A stretch of DNA of 12,858 nucleotides, from positions 4,527 to 17,384 of the forward strand of contig PLZZ01000171.1 in assembly GCA_003153585.1 (NCBI GenBank). The letters are read 5' to 3'. Source of the DNA: Acidobacteriota bacterium. Lineage in GTDB: Bacteria; Acidobacteriota; Terriglobia; Acidiferrales; UBA7541. Below are positions 1 to 6,183 of this stretch, one piece after another (the stretch's first letter is position 1; the number at the start of each line of letters is the position of its first letter). Made by a program: the position numbers and the translations under genes. The notes below the pieces were generated by a model. It saw nothing but the letters and a program-made list of their open reading frames with translations. It ran no database searches and had not been told where the DNA came from.

Positions 1-534
1 CACATTCTTTTCAACCTGCTCTATTTAGCGATGTTCGGCGCGGACCTGGAGCACACCTGGGGCGCGCGAAAGTTCTATATTTATTTTTTCGTGTGTGGAG
101 TTGGCGCGGGGATTGTTGACATCATCGTAAAGCTGCTGTTGGACCCGCACGGCCGGGGCACGGCATTGGTGCCGACGATTGGGGCTTCCGGAGCGATCTA
201 CGGCGTGTTACTCGCGGTAGCGATCGTGATGCCGCACCGTCAAGTGTGGGTGTTTCCTTTGCCGGTTACGGTGTCCATGAGAATTTTCGTGATTGTGATG
301 GGCGCCATCGAATTTTTCAGCACGATTGGTTCAACCGGTGACGGCGTGAGCCACGTTTGCCATCTTGGCGGGATGCTGGTGGGCTACATTTACTTGCGGC
401 GCGGCTCTTACCTTTATAACTACAGGAATTTTTTTACGGATTGGAAACGCCGGCGGCTGCGCAAGAAATTCGAAGTGTACGTCCGCGACCACAACGAAAA
501 ACCGCCATCAAATCCCGATAACTGGGTGAATTGA
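1..534 (+). CDS. Rhomboid family intramembrane serine protease (5' end outside window)
   Basis: The frame is open from base 1, so the gene is cut by the window edge; the ATG at 31 is internal. The first visible residues, HILFNLLYL, match the second-helix H-x-x-x-N element of rhomboids. The catalytic serine lies in GASGAIYG (Ser codon 187-189). The catalytic histidine lies in the final-helix motif CHLGG (His codon 361-363). These two residues form the Ser-His dyad of this family, which cleaves transmembrane helices inside the membrane. The visible 177 residues are strongly hydrophobic up to the YIYLRRG helix end. A basic, probably cytosolic tail of about 50 residues follows (DWKRRRLRKK) and ends in an acidic/polar stretch. 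The substrate cannot be told from sequence. The gene ends convergently with pyruvate kinase, 182 bases away. Confidence 0.9.
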   Translation, partial: HILFNLLYLAMFGADLEHTWGARKFYIYFFVCGVGAGIVDIIVKLLLDPHGRGTALVPTIGASGAIYGVLLAVAIVMPHRQVWVFPLPVTVSMRIFVIVMGAIEFFSTIGSTGDGVSHVCHLGGMLVGYIYLRRGSYLYNYRNFFTDWKRRRLRKKFEVYVRDHNEKPPSNPDNWVN

Positions 535-578
535 GGATCCGCCTTATACTCTGGGGAAAGACCCAAGACGGACGCCTG

Positions 579-634
579 AGGGGTTAAAACCCCTGATGAG
601 AAAGCAAGCTTCATGTCGGAGCTGAAGCTCCGAC
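579..634. repeat. Tandem pair of perfect palindromes (intergenic repeat element)
   Basis: Two perfect inverted repeats lie 20 bases apart. The first is at 579-594 (AGGGGTT, loop AA, AACCCCT; 7-bp arms). The second is at 615-634 (GTCGGAGCT, loop GA, AGCTCCGAC; 9-bp arms). Neither has a following T-run, so they are not classic intrinsic terminators. The pair resembles a dispersed intergenic palindrome unit rather than a gene-specific signal. From general familiarity, GGGGTTAAAACCCC-like and GGAGCTGAAGCTCC-like units recur between genes in acidobacterial genomes, but that was not tested here. Only one copy is present in this window. Confidence 0.55.
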
Positions 635-639
635 CCCCT

Positions 640-670
640 AAAAACCTAGACTGCTTTCGAAAACAGTTTT
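640..670. terminator. Possible bidirectional terminator between rhomboid gene and pyk
   Basis: An imperfect inverted repeat at 648-669 is centred on TTTCGAAA. Its ACTG/CAGT arms pair, with one C-A mismatch and a terminal G-T pair. On the + strand the stem runs into TTTT (667-670). On the - strand it is followed after a few bases by TTTTT (complement of 640-644). Its position between two convergent genes suits a terminator serving both, but the stem is only moderately strong. Confidence 0.35.
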
Positions 671-716
671 GCTGTGCGGTTCCCGACCTAGAATTCTGCG
701 TGAAAATAAGAACGCG

Positions 717-2144
717 TTAGCCGCCGATGCGGATTAGGCGCATCAAGTTTGTGGAGCCGGTGGTGCCGAGCGGTGTGCCGGCGATCACACCTACGATGTC
801 GCCGCGTTTTACCAAGTGCTCCTCGGTTAGCCGGGCTTCCGCAGCTTTCGCAAGCTGGTCGATGTCATGAACGCGCGCGATGGTGCGGGGCAGCACGCCC
901 CAGAGCAGGCTCAGGCGGCGGCGCGCTTCCTGTACCGGCGAAAACGCAACGATGGGCGCGCGCGGACGGTACTTTGAAACGAGTCGCGCGGAAGATCCGG
1001 ATTCCGTGAAAACCGCGATTATCTTCATGTGCAATTCTTCGGCCGCGTGGCAGATTGCTTCGGCTATGGCTTCGCTGATCAACAAATCGCCCGAGCGTGC
1101 CGGACGCGGCAGCGATGTGACGCTGGCTTCCGCTTCGCGAATGATGCGATCCATCATGGCGACAGATTCGAGAGGATAGCTTCCGGCAGCCGTCTCGCCG
1201 GAAAGCATCAGCGCATCGCTGCCGTCGAAAATTGCGTTGGCCACGTCGGAGGCTTCGGCTCGCGTGGGCCGGGGATTTTTCTGCATGGAATCGAGCATTT
1301 GCGTGGCCGTGATCACCGGAACAAGCGCATCGCGTGCGCTGGAAATGATGCGCTTTTGCACGACAGGCACTTTTTCCGGACTCATTTCCACGCCCAGGTC
1401 TCCGCGCGCGACCATCACGCCGTCGGCGACGGCAAGAATTTCTTCCAGGTTGTCGATGGCTTCGGGTTTTTCGAGCTTGGCGATAACGGGCGTGTCTTTT
1501 CCGTCGCGGGCGATGGCGGCCTTCCCGGCTCGCACGTCCGCGGCCGTTCGAACGAAGCTCAGCGCAACATAATCCGCGCCCATTTGCAGCGCAAAGTTCA
1601 GGTCGCGGCGGTCCTTGGGAGTGAGCGAAGGAATTTTCAGTTTCACGCCAGGAAGATTGATGCCCTTGTGTTCACCCAGTTCCCCGCCGTTTTCAACCTG
1701 GCAGACAACTTCTTGCCCGCGGGTAGAGACAACGCGGAGAGCGATTTCGCCGTCGTTCAAGAGAACGCGGTCGCCCTTGCGAACCGACTCCGGCAAAGCG
1801 CGAAAAGTTGTGCTGACACCCTGCTCGGTGCCGATCACGTTCTTTGTGGTGATCACGAAACGCTGGCCGAAGTTCAAGTGCACCGGCTTGCCCTGCGCGA
1901 GCGCGCCCGTGCGGATTTTCGGCCCCTGCAAGTCGGCCAGAATCGCAACGGGCTTGCTGTAACGCGCGGAGGCGCGACGCACGCAGATCGCCAGCCGAAC
2001 TTTGTCCTCCGGGGTGCCGTGTGAAAAATTCAGCCGAGCAACGTCCATGCCAGCGTGCAACAGCTCGTCAATCATTTTTTGAGTGGAGCTTGCGGGTCCT
2101 AAAGTGCAGACGATTTTGGCCCTACGAAGGTTGGGCACGATCAT
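717..2144 (-). CDS. pyk: Pyruvate kinase
   Basis: This enzyme transfers phosphate from phosphoenolpyruvate to ADP, giving pyruvate and ATP, the last step of glycolysis in the cytosol. At 475 residues it has normal bacterial length. The barrel starts with AKIVCTLGPAS, followed by MDVARLNFSHG (Arg37, Asn39, Ser41) and ADLQGPKIRTG (71-80). A small B domain spans roughly 75-165. The active-site motif IAKLEKPEAIDNL follows (Lys223, Glu225), then VARGDLGVE (Asp249), TATQMLDSM, and a C-terminal domain after about 355. At rabbit-enzyme positions 113, 114 and 117 it has Leu72, Gln73 and Lys76, a combination associated with K+-independent pyruvate kinases. The start codon overlaps the stop of the upstream M20 gene as ATGA (2141-2144), and no Shine-Dalgarno is obvious, so translation is probably coupled. 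No internal frameshift or truncation is seen. Confidence 0.97.
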   Translation of the reverse strand: MIVPNLRRAKIVCTLGPASSTQKMIDELLHAGMDVARLNFSHGTPEDKVRLAICVRRASARYSKPVAILADLQGPKIRTGALAQGKPVHLNFGQRFVITTKNVIGTEQGVSTTFRALPESVRKGDRVLLNDGEIALRVVSTRGQEVVCQVENGGELGEHKGINLPGVKLKIPSLTPKDRRDLNFALQMGADYVALSFVRTAADVRAGKAAIARDGKDTPVIAKLEKPEAIDNLEEILAVADGVMVARGDLGVEMSPEKVPVVQKRIISSARDALVPVITATQMLDSMQKNPRPTRAEASDVANAIFDGSDALMLSGETAAGSYPLESVAMMDRIIREAEASVTSLPRPARSGDLLISEAIAEAICHAAEELHMKIIAVFTESGSSARLVSKYRPRAPIVAFSPVQEARRRLSLLWGVLPRTIARVHDIDQLAKAAEARLTEEHLVKRGDIVGVIAGTPLGTTGSTNLMRLIRIGG

Positions 2145-3595
2145 TTGGCCACGGCAAAGGTGCTGACAACCGCATAGTAAAACTGAATTCCCTTGCGGAA
2201 GGAATCGATGGGAATGCGTTCATCGTCCGCGTGCATGCGCATCAAGTCGTCTTCGGTAAGCGGAAAAGGATCGAGCCCATAGGCTTGCACGTTGCGCATG
2301 CGCAGGCGCGCTGAATCGGTGGCGCCGGTGGACATATACGGAACCACCGGCGCACCGGCAAATTCCTGGGCGCTTACGGTCTTTATCGTAGCGTACAGAT
2401 CAGTCTCCAACGATGAAGATGGCGCGGCTTCTCCGCCATTCGGTTGTGTTTCAAAGCGAATCTGTGGATCGTTCACGAGTTGTTTTAGCTTGCCAATGAG
2501 CGGGTCGAGTTGGTTGCCGGGAAGCAGGCGAACATTCAGGACGCCGCGCGCTTCAGAGGGCACCACATTTTGCCGTATGCCGGCCTGAAGCATGGTCGGA
2601 GTGGCCGTGTCGCGCAGCATCGCGTTCCAGATAGGATTGGTGTTGGATACCCATCGAGCCGCATGATCGGCGCGGTCCGGGCTTTCGAGCGCTTGCAGCC
2701 ACTTGCCGGTCTCTTCATCCTCCAAGGGAGCGATTCCTTCAAAATAACCGCGCGTGACGGAATTGAACTGCACCGGGGCTTCGTAGGCTCCAATTTTGCC
2801 GATCGCCGCGGCGAGGTGCGTGACAGGATTATCCTTGCGCGGGATCGAGGCATGACCCGAAGTCCCGGTCGCGATTACATCCACATTAACGGCTACTTTC
2901 TCGGTGGCTTGCACGCCGACGTATTGAACTTTTCCATTCTTCAGAACGGTGTGGCCGCCTTCGTTAAGCGCGAAACCAGCCGCGATTTTGTCCCAATGTT
3001 TTTCGACGGCGAATTTCATTCCAAACTCGCCCCCCGCTTCTTCGTCGCCTTCGGCGAGCAGAATGACATCGCGGTTCAAGTGCGCCGAAGAGCGCTTCAA
3101 TGCGACGAGCACGGCAAGATTGGCAACCGTCATTCCTTTATCGTCAATGGAGCCACGGCCGTAAAGATAGCCATCCTTCATAACGGCGGCGAAGGGGTCG
3201 ACAGACCATTTGCTCTTATCCACACCAACCACATCAAGGTGACCCAGCAACAGCAACGCGCGGGAGGGATCCGGGACCGCCGTCGCGGAAAGGCGCGCGA
3301 CTAAGAACCCCCGGCCCGGGGTGCTCTCGAAAATTTCCGAAGGAATTCCTTCTCTCTTTAGGATGTCAGCGATGTATTTTGCGGCCACAATTTCGTTGCC
3401 CGGCGGATTTGTGGTGTTTATGCGGATTAGATCCTGGAGCCAGATGATGGCTTCGCCTTGAATTCTCGAGAGGTCGGCGCTGGGGGTCGCTGGTTGCGAC
3501 GACTGTTCCCTTAGACCCTGTCCGCCAGTGTATGTGGCGGAGAAAAGGATGCCGCAGACTACGAACGCAAAAATTCGAAGGTTCGGACGCGCCAT
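2141..3595 (-). CDS. Secreted M20-family metallopeptidase
   Basis: This is a zinc-dependent exopeptidase/deacylase of the M20/M25/M40 superfamily, 484 residues from the chosen start. The ATG at 3595 gives a typical signal peptide (MARPNLR then a hydrophobic stretch of about 14 residues) and has GGGAG about 10 bases upstream. The in-frame ATG at 3652 would add 19 residues and has no ribosome site. Metal and catalytic residues, numbered from the chosen start, are His119 and Asp121 (LLGHLDVVG), bridging Asp152 (GRGSIDDKG), general base Glu185 with ligand Glu186 (EGDEEAGG), Glu212 (LNEGG) and the late His455 (MRMHADDERI). The dimerisation insert is the GTSGHAS region. The substrate is unknown; family members cleave peptides, acyl-amino acids or carboxypeptidase-S-type substrates. 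Its stop overlaps the pyk start, so the two share a transcript. Confidence 0.93.
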   Translation of the reverse strand: MARPNLRIFAFVVCGILFSATYTGGQGLREQSSQPATPSADLSRIQGEAIIWLQDLIRINTTNPPGNEIVAAKYIADILKREGIPSEIFESTPGRGFLVARLSATAVPDPSRALLLLGHLDVVGVDKSKWSVDPFAAVMKDGYLYGRGSIDDKGMTVANLAVLVALKRSSAHLNRDVILLAEGDEEAGGEFGMKFAVEKHWDKIAAGFALNEGGHTVLKNGKVQYVGVQATEKVAVNVDVIATGTSGHASIPRKDNPVTHLAAAIGKIGAYEAPVQFNSVTRGYFEGIAPLEDEETGKWLQALESPDRADHAARWVSNTNPIWNAMLRDTATPTMLQAGIRQNVVPSEARGVLNVRLLPGNQLDPLIGKLKQLVNDPQIRFETQPNGGEAAPSSSLETDLYATIKTVSAQEFAGAPVVPYMSTGATDSARLRMRNVQAYGLDPFPLTEDDLMRMHADDERIPIDSFRKGIQFYYAVVSTFAVAK

Positions 3596-3762
3596 TCTTT
3601 CGAGTCTCCCAATTACTTTTGAATTACATCGATAAGTGGAAAAGCGATTCATATTATCATGGCGTCACGATGTAATCGGGCGCTTGGAGCGCGGCGTTTT
3701 CTGGATGGCAATAGACCATCCACAAACGGCTCCGGCAGCATCAAAGCGGGGAGAGGAAATAT
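3596..3762. promoter_or_regulatory. Divergent intergenic region with an inverted repeat
   Basis: This 167-base spacer must hold the promoters for the leftward M20-pyk unit and the rightward VWFA-related gene. It is more AT-rich than its surroundings near 3610-3660. A perfect 9-bp inverted repeat is present (ATTACATCG at 3623-3631, CGATGTAAT at 3668-3676). An AATTAC direct repeat lies at 3611-3616 and 3622-3627, with an 11-base period. On the minus strand a GATAAT (-10-like) lies between the arms, but no convincing -35 is seen. GGAGAGG about 6 bases before 3763 is a good ribosome site for the rightward gene. Confidence 0.4.
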
Positions 3763-4866
3763 ATGAATTCGAAGATGTGGGTTCGCGCGGTTCTTCTGGG
3801 AATTCTCCTGGCGGCTTTGGGCATACCTCCGGGCGCTCTGACTGCCCGGGCCAAGCAGCAGGAGGGACCGCAAAAACCCGCGCCGACGCAGCAACCAGCT
3901 CCGCCCAATCCGCCCACGGGACAACAACAGCCGCAACAGGCAGGGCAGGCTCCGCCTCCGCAAACATCCATCTCCGTGGAGTCGAACGTCGTCAATATCG
4001 ATGCGGTGGTGACCGATCAGGATGGCGACTTGCTCACCAATCTGAAGAAAGAAAACTTTCGAGTTCTCGACAATAACCAGCCGCAGCAGATCTCGAACTT
4101 TGCTCCCAGCGAGGCTCCGATCACAATCGTCATTTTGCTGGAATTCAGCCAACTGGGAGGCGAGTGGTATGCGTACGAAGCGAAGAGTTGGGGCTACAAT
4201 TTCCTCGGCCACCTGACTGATAAAGATTACGTCGCGCTGAAGACCTTCGACCTGCAAACACACGTTTTGGTGGACTTCACAAGGAATAAACAGGAAGTGG
4301 CGCAGGCTGTGGCGCAGCTGTACTTTCCGACTTTCCACGAGGCAAACTTGTTCGATGCATTGCTCGAGACGCTGGACGAACTTCGCGACGTGAAAGGAAA
4401 GAAGTCCATTCTTTTGCTCGCAAGCGGCTACGATACTTTTAGCAAGCATACGCTGGACCAAACGCTTAGGCGGGTTAAGGAAACCGACGTGCCGATTTTC
4501 TCCGTCGGCATGGCGGAAGAGAGGGATGTGCGAAACCCCAGAGGTGGAGACAGCATCGGTTATCTCCAGGCGAAAAATCAGCTCACTACATTTGCCGAGA
4601 TGACCGGCGGATATGCCTGGTTTCCAAGGTTCCAGGGCGAGATGAACGGTATATTTAACACCGTTGCCACATTTCTGAGGAGCCAGTACACGCTGGGCTT
4701 CACGCCTTCCACTTCTCCGGACGGAAAATATCACAAGCTCAAGCTGGAGATTGTGGACGAGCAGGGCAATCCGATGATGCAGCCGGACAAAAAAGGAAAG
4801 ATGAAGAAGGTAATCGTGATAGCCCGCCAAGGGTACACTTCGCCGAAGCCCGCGGCCGGCGATTGA
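3763..4866 (+). CDS. Secreted VWFA-related protein (acidobacterial type)
   Basis: The 367-residue protein is exported. Its signal peptide (residues 1-30, MNSKMWVRAVLLG...) ends in an ARA signal-peptidase site. A Pro/Gln-rich linker follows (about 31-68), then the N-terminal part of the acidobacterial VWFA-related family, with the V-x-V-x-D-x-G-D-x-L-x-x-L-x-x-E-x-F-x-V-x-D-N pattern (about 70-112). A von Willebrand A-type fold spans about 120-310 (ITIVILLEFS, then KKSILLLASGYDTFS, then VPIFSVGMAEE). The usual metal-site D-x-S-x-S is replaced by Glu127-Phe-Ser129-Gln-Leu, so metal binding is doubtful. The C-terminal segment SQYTLGFTPS...GKYHKLKLEI is typical of the family. Function is unknown; such proteins are abundant in Acidobacteriota and are thought to mediate adhesion or protein binding outside the cytosol. 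A GGAGAGG ribosome site supports the start. It is a single gene, divergent from M20-pyk. Confidence 0.9.
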   Translation: MNSKMWVRAVLLGILLAALGIPPGALTARAKQQEGPQKPAPTQQPAPPNPPTGQQQPQQAGQAPPPQTSISVESNVVNIDAVVTDQDGDLLTNLKKENFRVLDNNQPQQISNFAPSEAPITIVILLEFSQLGGEWYAYEAKSWGYNFLGHLTDKDYVALKTFDLQTHVLVDFTRNKQEVAQAVAQLYFPTFHEANLFDALLETLDELRDVKGKKSILLLASGYDTFSKHTLDQTLRRVKETDVPIFSVGMAEERDVRNPRGGDSIGYLQAKNQLTTFAEMTGGYAWFPRFQGEMNGIFNTVATFLRSQYTLGFTPSTSPDGKYHKLKLEIVDEQGNPMMQPDKKGKMKKVIVIARQGYTSPKPAAGD

Positions 4867-4941
4867 TTCCCGACGCCGTCTTGCGCCGTGTCTCCCGGGC
4901 CGAACGGCGAGTGGTGATAATCCAAACCTTGGTTGTATCCC

Positions 4942-5949
4942 CTAATAGCCTCGCTCGAGGTCCACGCGATTCAGTAATTCGCGACCGCTGAACCAGCGTT
5001 CAAGGTTCTCCATCAGCAAATCCGTTTGGCGCTCCCACAGATGTTCGCTCACAGCGCTCACATGCGGCGTGATGAATGCGTTGTCGAGCTTCCACAAGGG
5101 ATTCTCCGGCGGCAGCGGCTCTTGCGAGGCAACATCGAGCGCAGCGCCGGCAATTTTATTTTGCTGAAGCGCTGCGATCAGCGCGGGTTCGTCCACAAGA
5201 GCGCCCCGAGCTACGTTGATGAAATATGCGGAAGGTTTCATTAGCGCGAATTGCCGCGCGCCCATCATCGCGCGGGTCTCTGAAGTCTCGGGCGCGGCGA
5301 GTATCACGAAGTCAGCTTGTGGAAGCGCTTCCAGCAATTTCGAAGATGGAAAGAACTTTTCCGCAAGGTCCGCGTCGCCTTTGCCCGTACGCGTGACAGC
5401 CCACACCCGAATTCCCAGAGGCCGGGCGAGTTTTGCAACTTCTCGGCCGATGGCACCGAAACCGATGAACAGCACGACTTGTCCGCGAAGCTCGCGCGGT
5501 CGTACCGGCGCGTCCCATAATTCCTGCTGCGCCCACTTCGCTTGCTGCTGAAAACGGAAGTAGTCCGGGAAGCGGTGGGCGAGCGCGATAAGCGTGCCGA
5601 GAATATGTTCGGCCATGGGAACGCAGTGAACGCCGCTGGCATTGGTGACTTCGATGCCGCTGCGGCGCAGTTCGGGGTACATCAGTTGCCCGATCCCCGC
5701 GGCGGTGGAATGAAGCCAGAGGAGCTTGCGGGCCCAGGCGAATTTTTCGGGGCGCAGCGAGAAGCCGACGAATATGTTCGTGTCCGGAAGCTCGGTCTGC
5801 AGGCCGTCGTAGGTGGGCAGATGCGCGACGCGCATTTCGGGCCAGCGCTCGCGAACGCGTTCAGCCATGAGCGGGGGAGGATTCCAGAGCGAGAAACGGT
5901 GCCAGACGCAAATCAGCAATTTTGTTTCGGCGGGAATGGTGCGGGTCAT
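4942..5949 (-). CDS. D-isomer-specific 2-hydroxyacid dehydrogenase
   Basis: This is a cytosolic NAD(P)-dependent oxidoreductase of 335 residues that interconverts D-2-hydroxyacids and 2-oxoacids. The Rossmann motif G-F-G-A-I-G is at 163-168, after a substrate-binding N-terminal half. The family's catalytic trio is complete: Arg248 (NVARGALVDE), Glu277 (LDVASQEPL) and His296 (ITPHVSA). It resembles the glyoxylate/hydroxypyruvate reductase and phosphoglycerate-dehydrogenase-like branch, but lacks a C-terminal regulatory ACT domain, so the true substrate is open. It is the last gene of a unit with gpmI and a small membrane protein. Its ATG overlaps the upstream stop as ATGA (5946-5949). No Shine-Dalgarno is present; instead an A/T-rich fold and a 7-A run precede the start, suggesting coupled re-initiation or frameshifting. 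Confidence 0.93.
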   Translation of the reverse strand: MTRTIPAETKLLICVWHRFSLWNPPPLMAERVRERWPEMRVAHLPTYDGLQTELPDTNIFVGFSLRPEKFAWARKLLWLHSTAAGIGQLMYPELRRSGIEVTNASGVHCVPMAEHILGTLIALAHRFPDYFRFQQQAKWAQQELWDAPVRPRELRGQVVLFIGFGAIGREVAKLARPLGIRVWAVTRTGKGDADLAEKFFPSSKLLEALPQADFVILAAPETSETRAMMGARQFALMKPSAYFINVARGALVDEPALIAALQQNKIAGAALDVASQEPLPPENPLWKLDNAFITPHVSAVSEHLWERQTDLLMENLERWFSGRELLNRVDLERGY

Positions 5950-6140
5950 GGGTGTTTTTTTCGAAAGAAAAAACCGAGGACGGTTGCAGCGATCAGCAAG
6001 CCGAGCAGGATGAAGGCGGCGCTAAGAGACCAAAAGGCCCAGGTGGCAGCGAAAAGCACTGCGAGCCAGAGAGCATTCATCGGGCGCGCGTAACCCATGA
6101 TCTCGGATTTCTTGTCGTCGCGTCCGGGTTCTACTTCCAT
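5946..6140 (-). CDS. Small membrane protein, 64 residues
   Basis: No named family was recognised. The protein has a charged, probably cytosolic N-terminus (MEVEPGRDDKKSE, residues 1-13). A hydrophobic region follows from about 21 to 59, broken near 37-39, which could form one long or two short transmembrane helices (rich in Trp, Phe, Ala, Leu). It ends in a basic RKKHP tail. The start has AAGGAG about 11 bases upstream. It begins 43 bases after gpmI ends, and its TGA stop overlaps the dehydrogenase ATG by 4 bases. This tight packing, the ribosome site and the clean hydrophobic pattern argue that it is real rather than chance. It may anchor or regulate the dehydrogenase, but that is only inference from position. 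The A_AAA_AAA heptamer near its end could allow a fused product. Confidence 0.72.
   Translation of the reverse strand: MEVEPGRDDKKSEIMGYARPMNALWLAVLFAATWAFWSLSAAFILLGLLIAATVLGFFFRKKHP
5955..5961 (-). other. Candidate -1 ribosomal slippery heptamer A_AAA_AAA
   Basis: Read on the minus strand in the frame of the small membrane protein, the codons are CGA AAA AAA CAC CCA TGA. The seven A's therefore fit the X_XXY_YYZ slippery pattern, close to the A_AAA_AAG of E. coli dnaX. A -1 shift here reads ACA CCC ATG and enters the dehydrogenase frame exactly, skipping the stop. No strong downstream stem was found by eye, so use of the site is unproven. Confidence 0.35.
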
Positions 6141-6183
6141 TTTTCTCGAGTCTCCTTTTCGCGACGGTGCGCGAAGTTTTGAT

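Noticed and set aside
644..692. 7-bp direct repeat ACCTAGA (644-650 and 686-692) as a target-site duplication
   Set aside because: Only about 35 bases lie between the copies, with no mobile-element features; it is likely chance.
1029..2024. A 331-codon open frame antisense to pyk
   Set aside because: It is a mirror of the pyk codon pattern in a GC-rich gene, and has no motif or ribosome site.
2510..3304. A 264-codon open frame antisense to the M20 peptidase
   Set aside because: It lies entirely opposite conserved M20 motifs and shows no family pattern of its own.
3593..3652. The upstream ATG at 3652 as the M20 start
   Set aside because: It has no ribosome site and would put 19 extra polar residues before the signal peptide; the ATG at 3595 has GGGAG upstream.
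3649..4830. A 393-codon open frame antisense to the VWFA-related gene
   Set aside because: Its composition is Arg/Leu/His-rich without recognisable motifs. It lies wholly opposite a gene with a signal peptide, a ribosome site and a clear family match.
4867..4941. A shared terminator between the VWFA gene and the dehydrogenase
   Set aside because: Only weak 4-5 bp stems (such as CCAA/TTGG and GCCGT/ACGGC) and no T-run were found.
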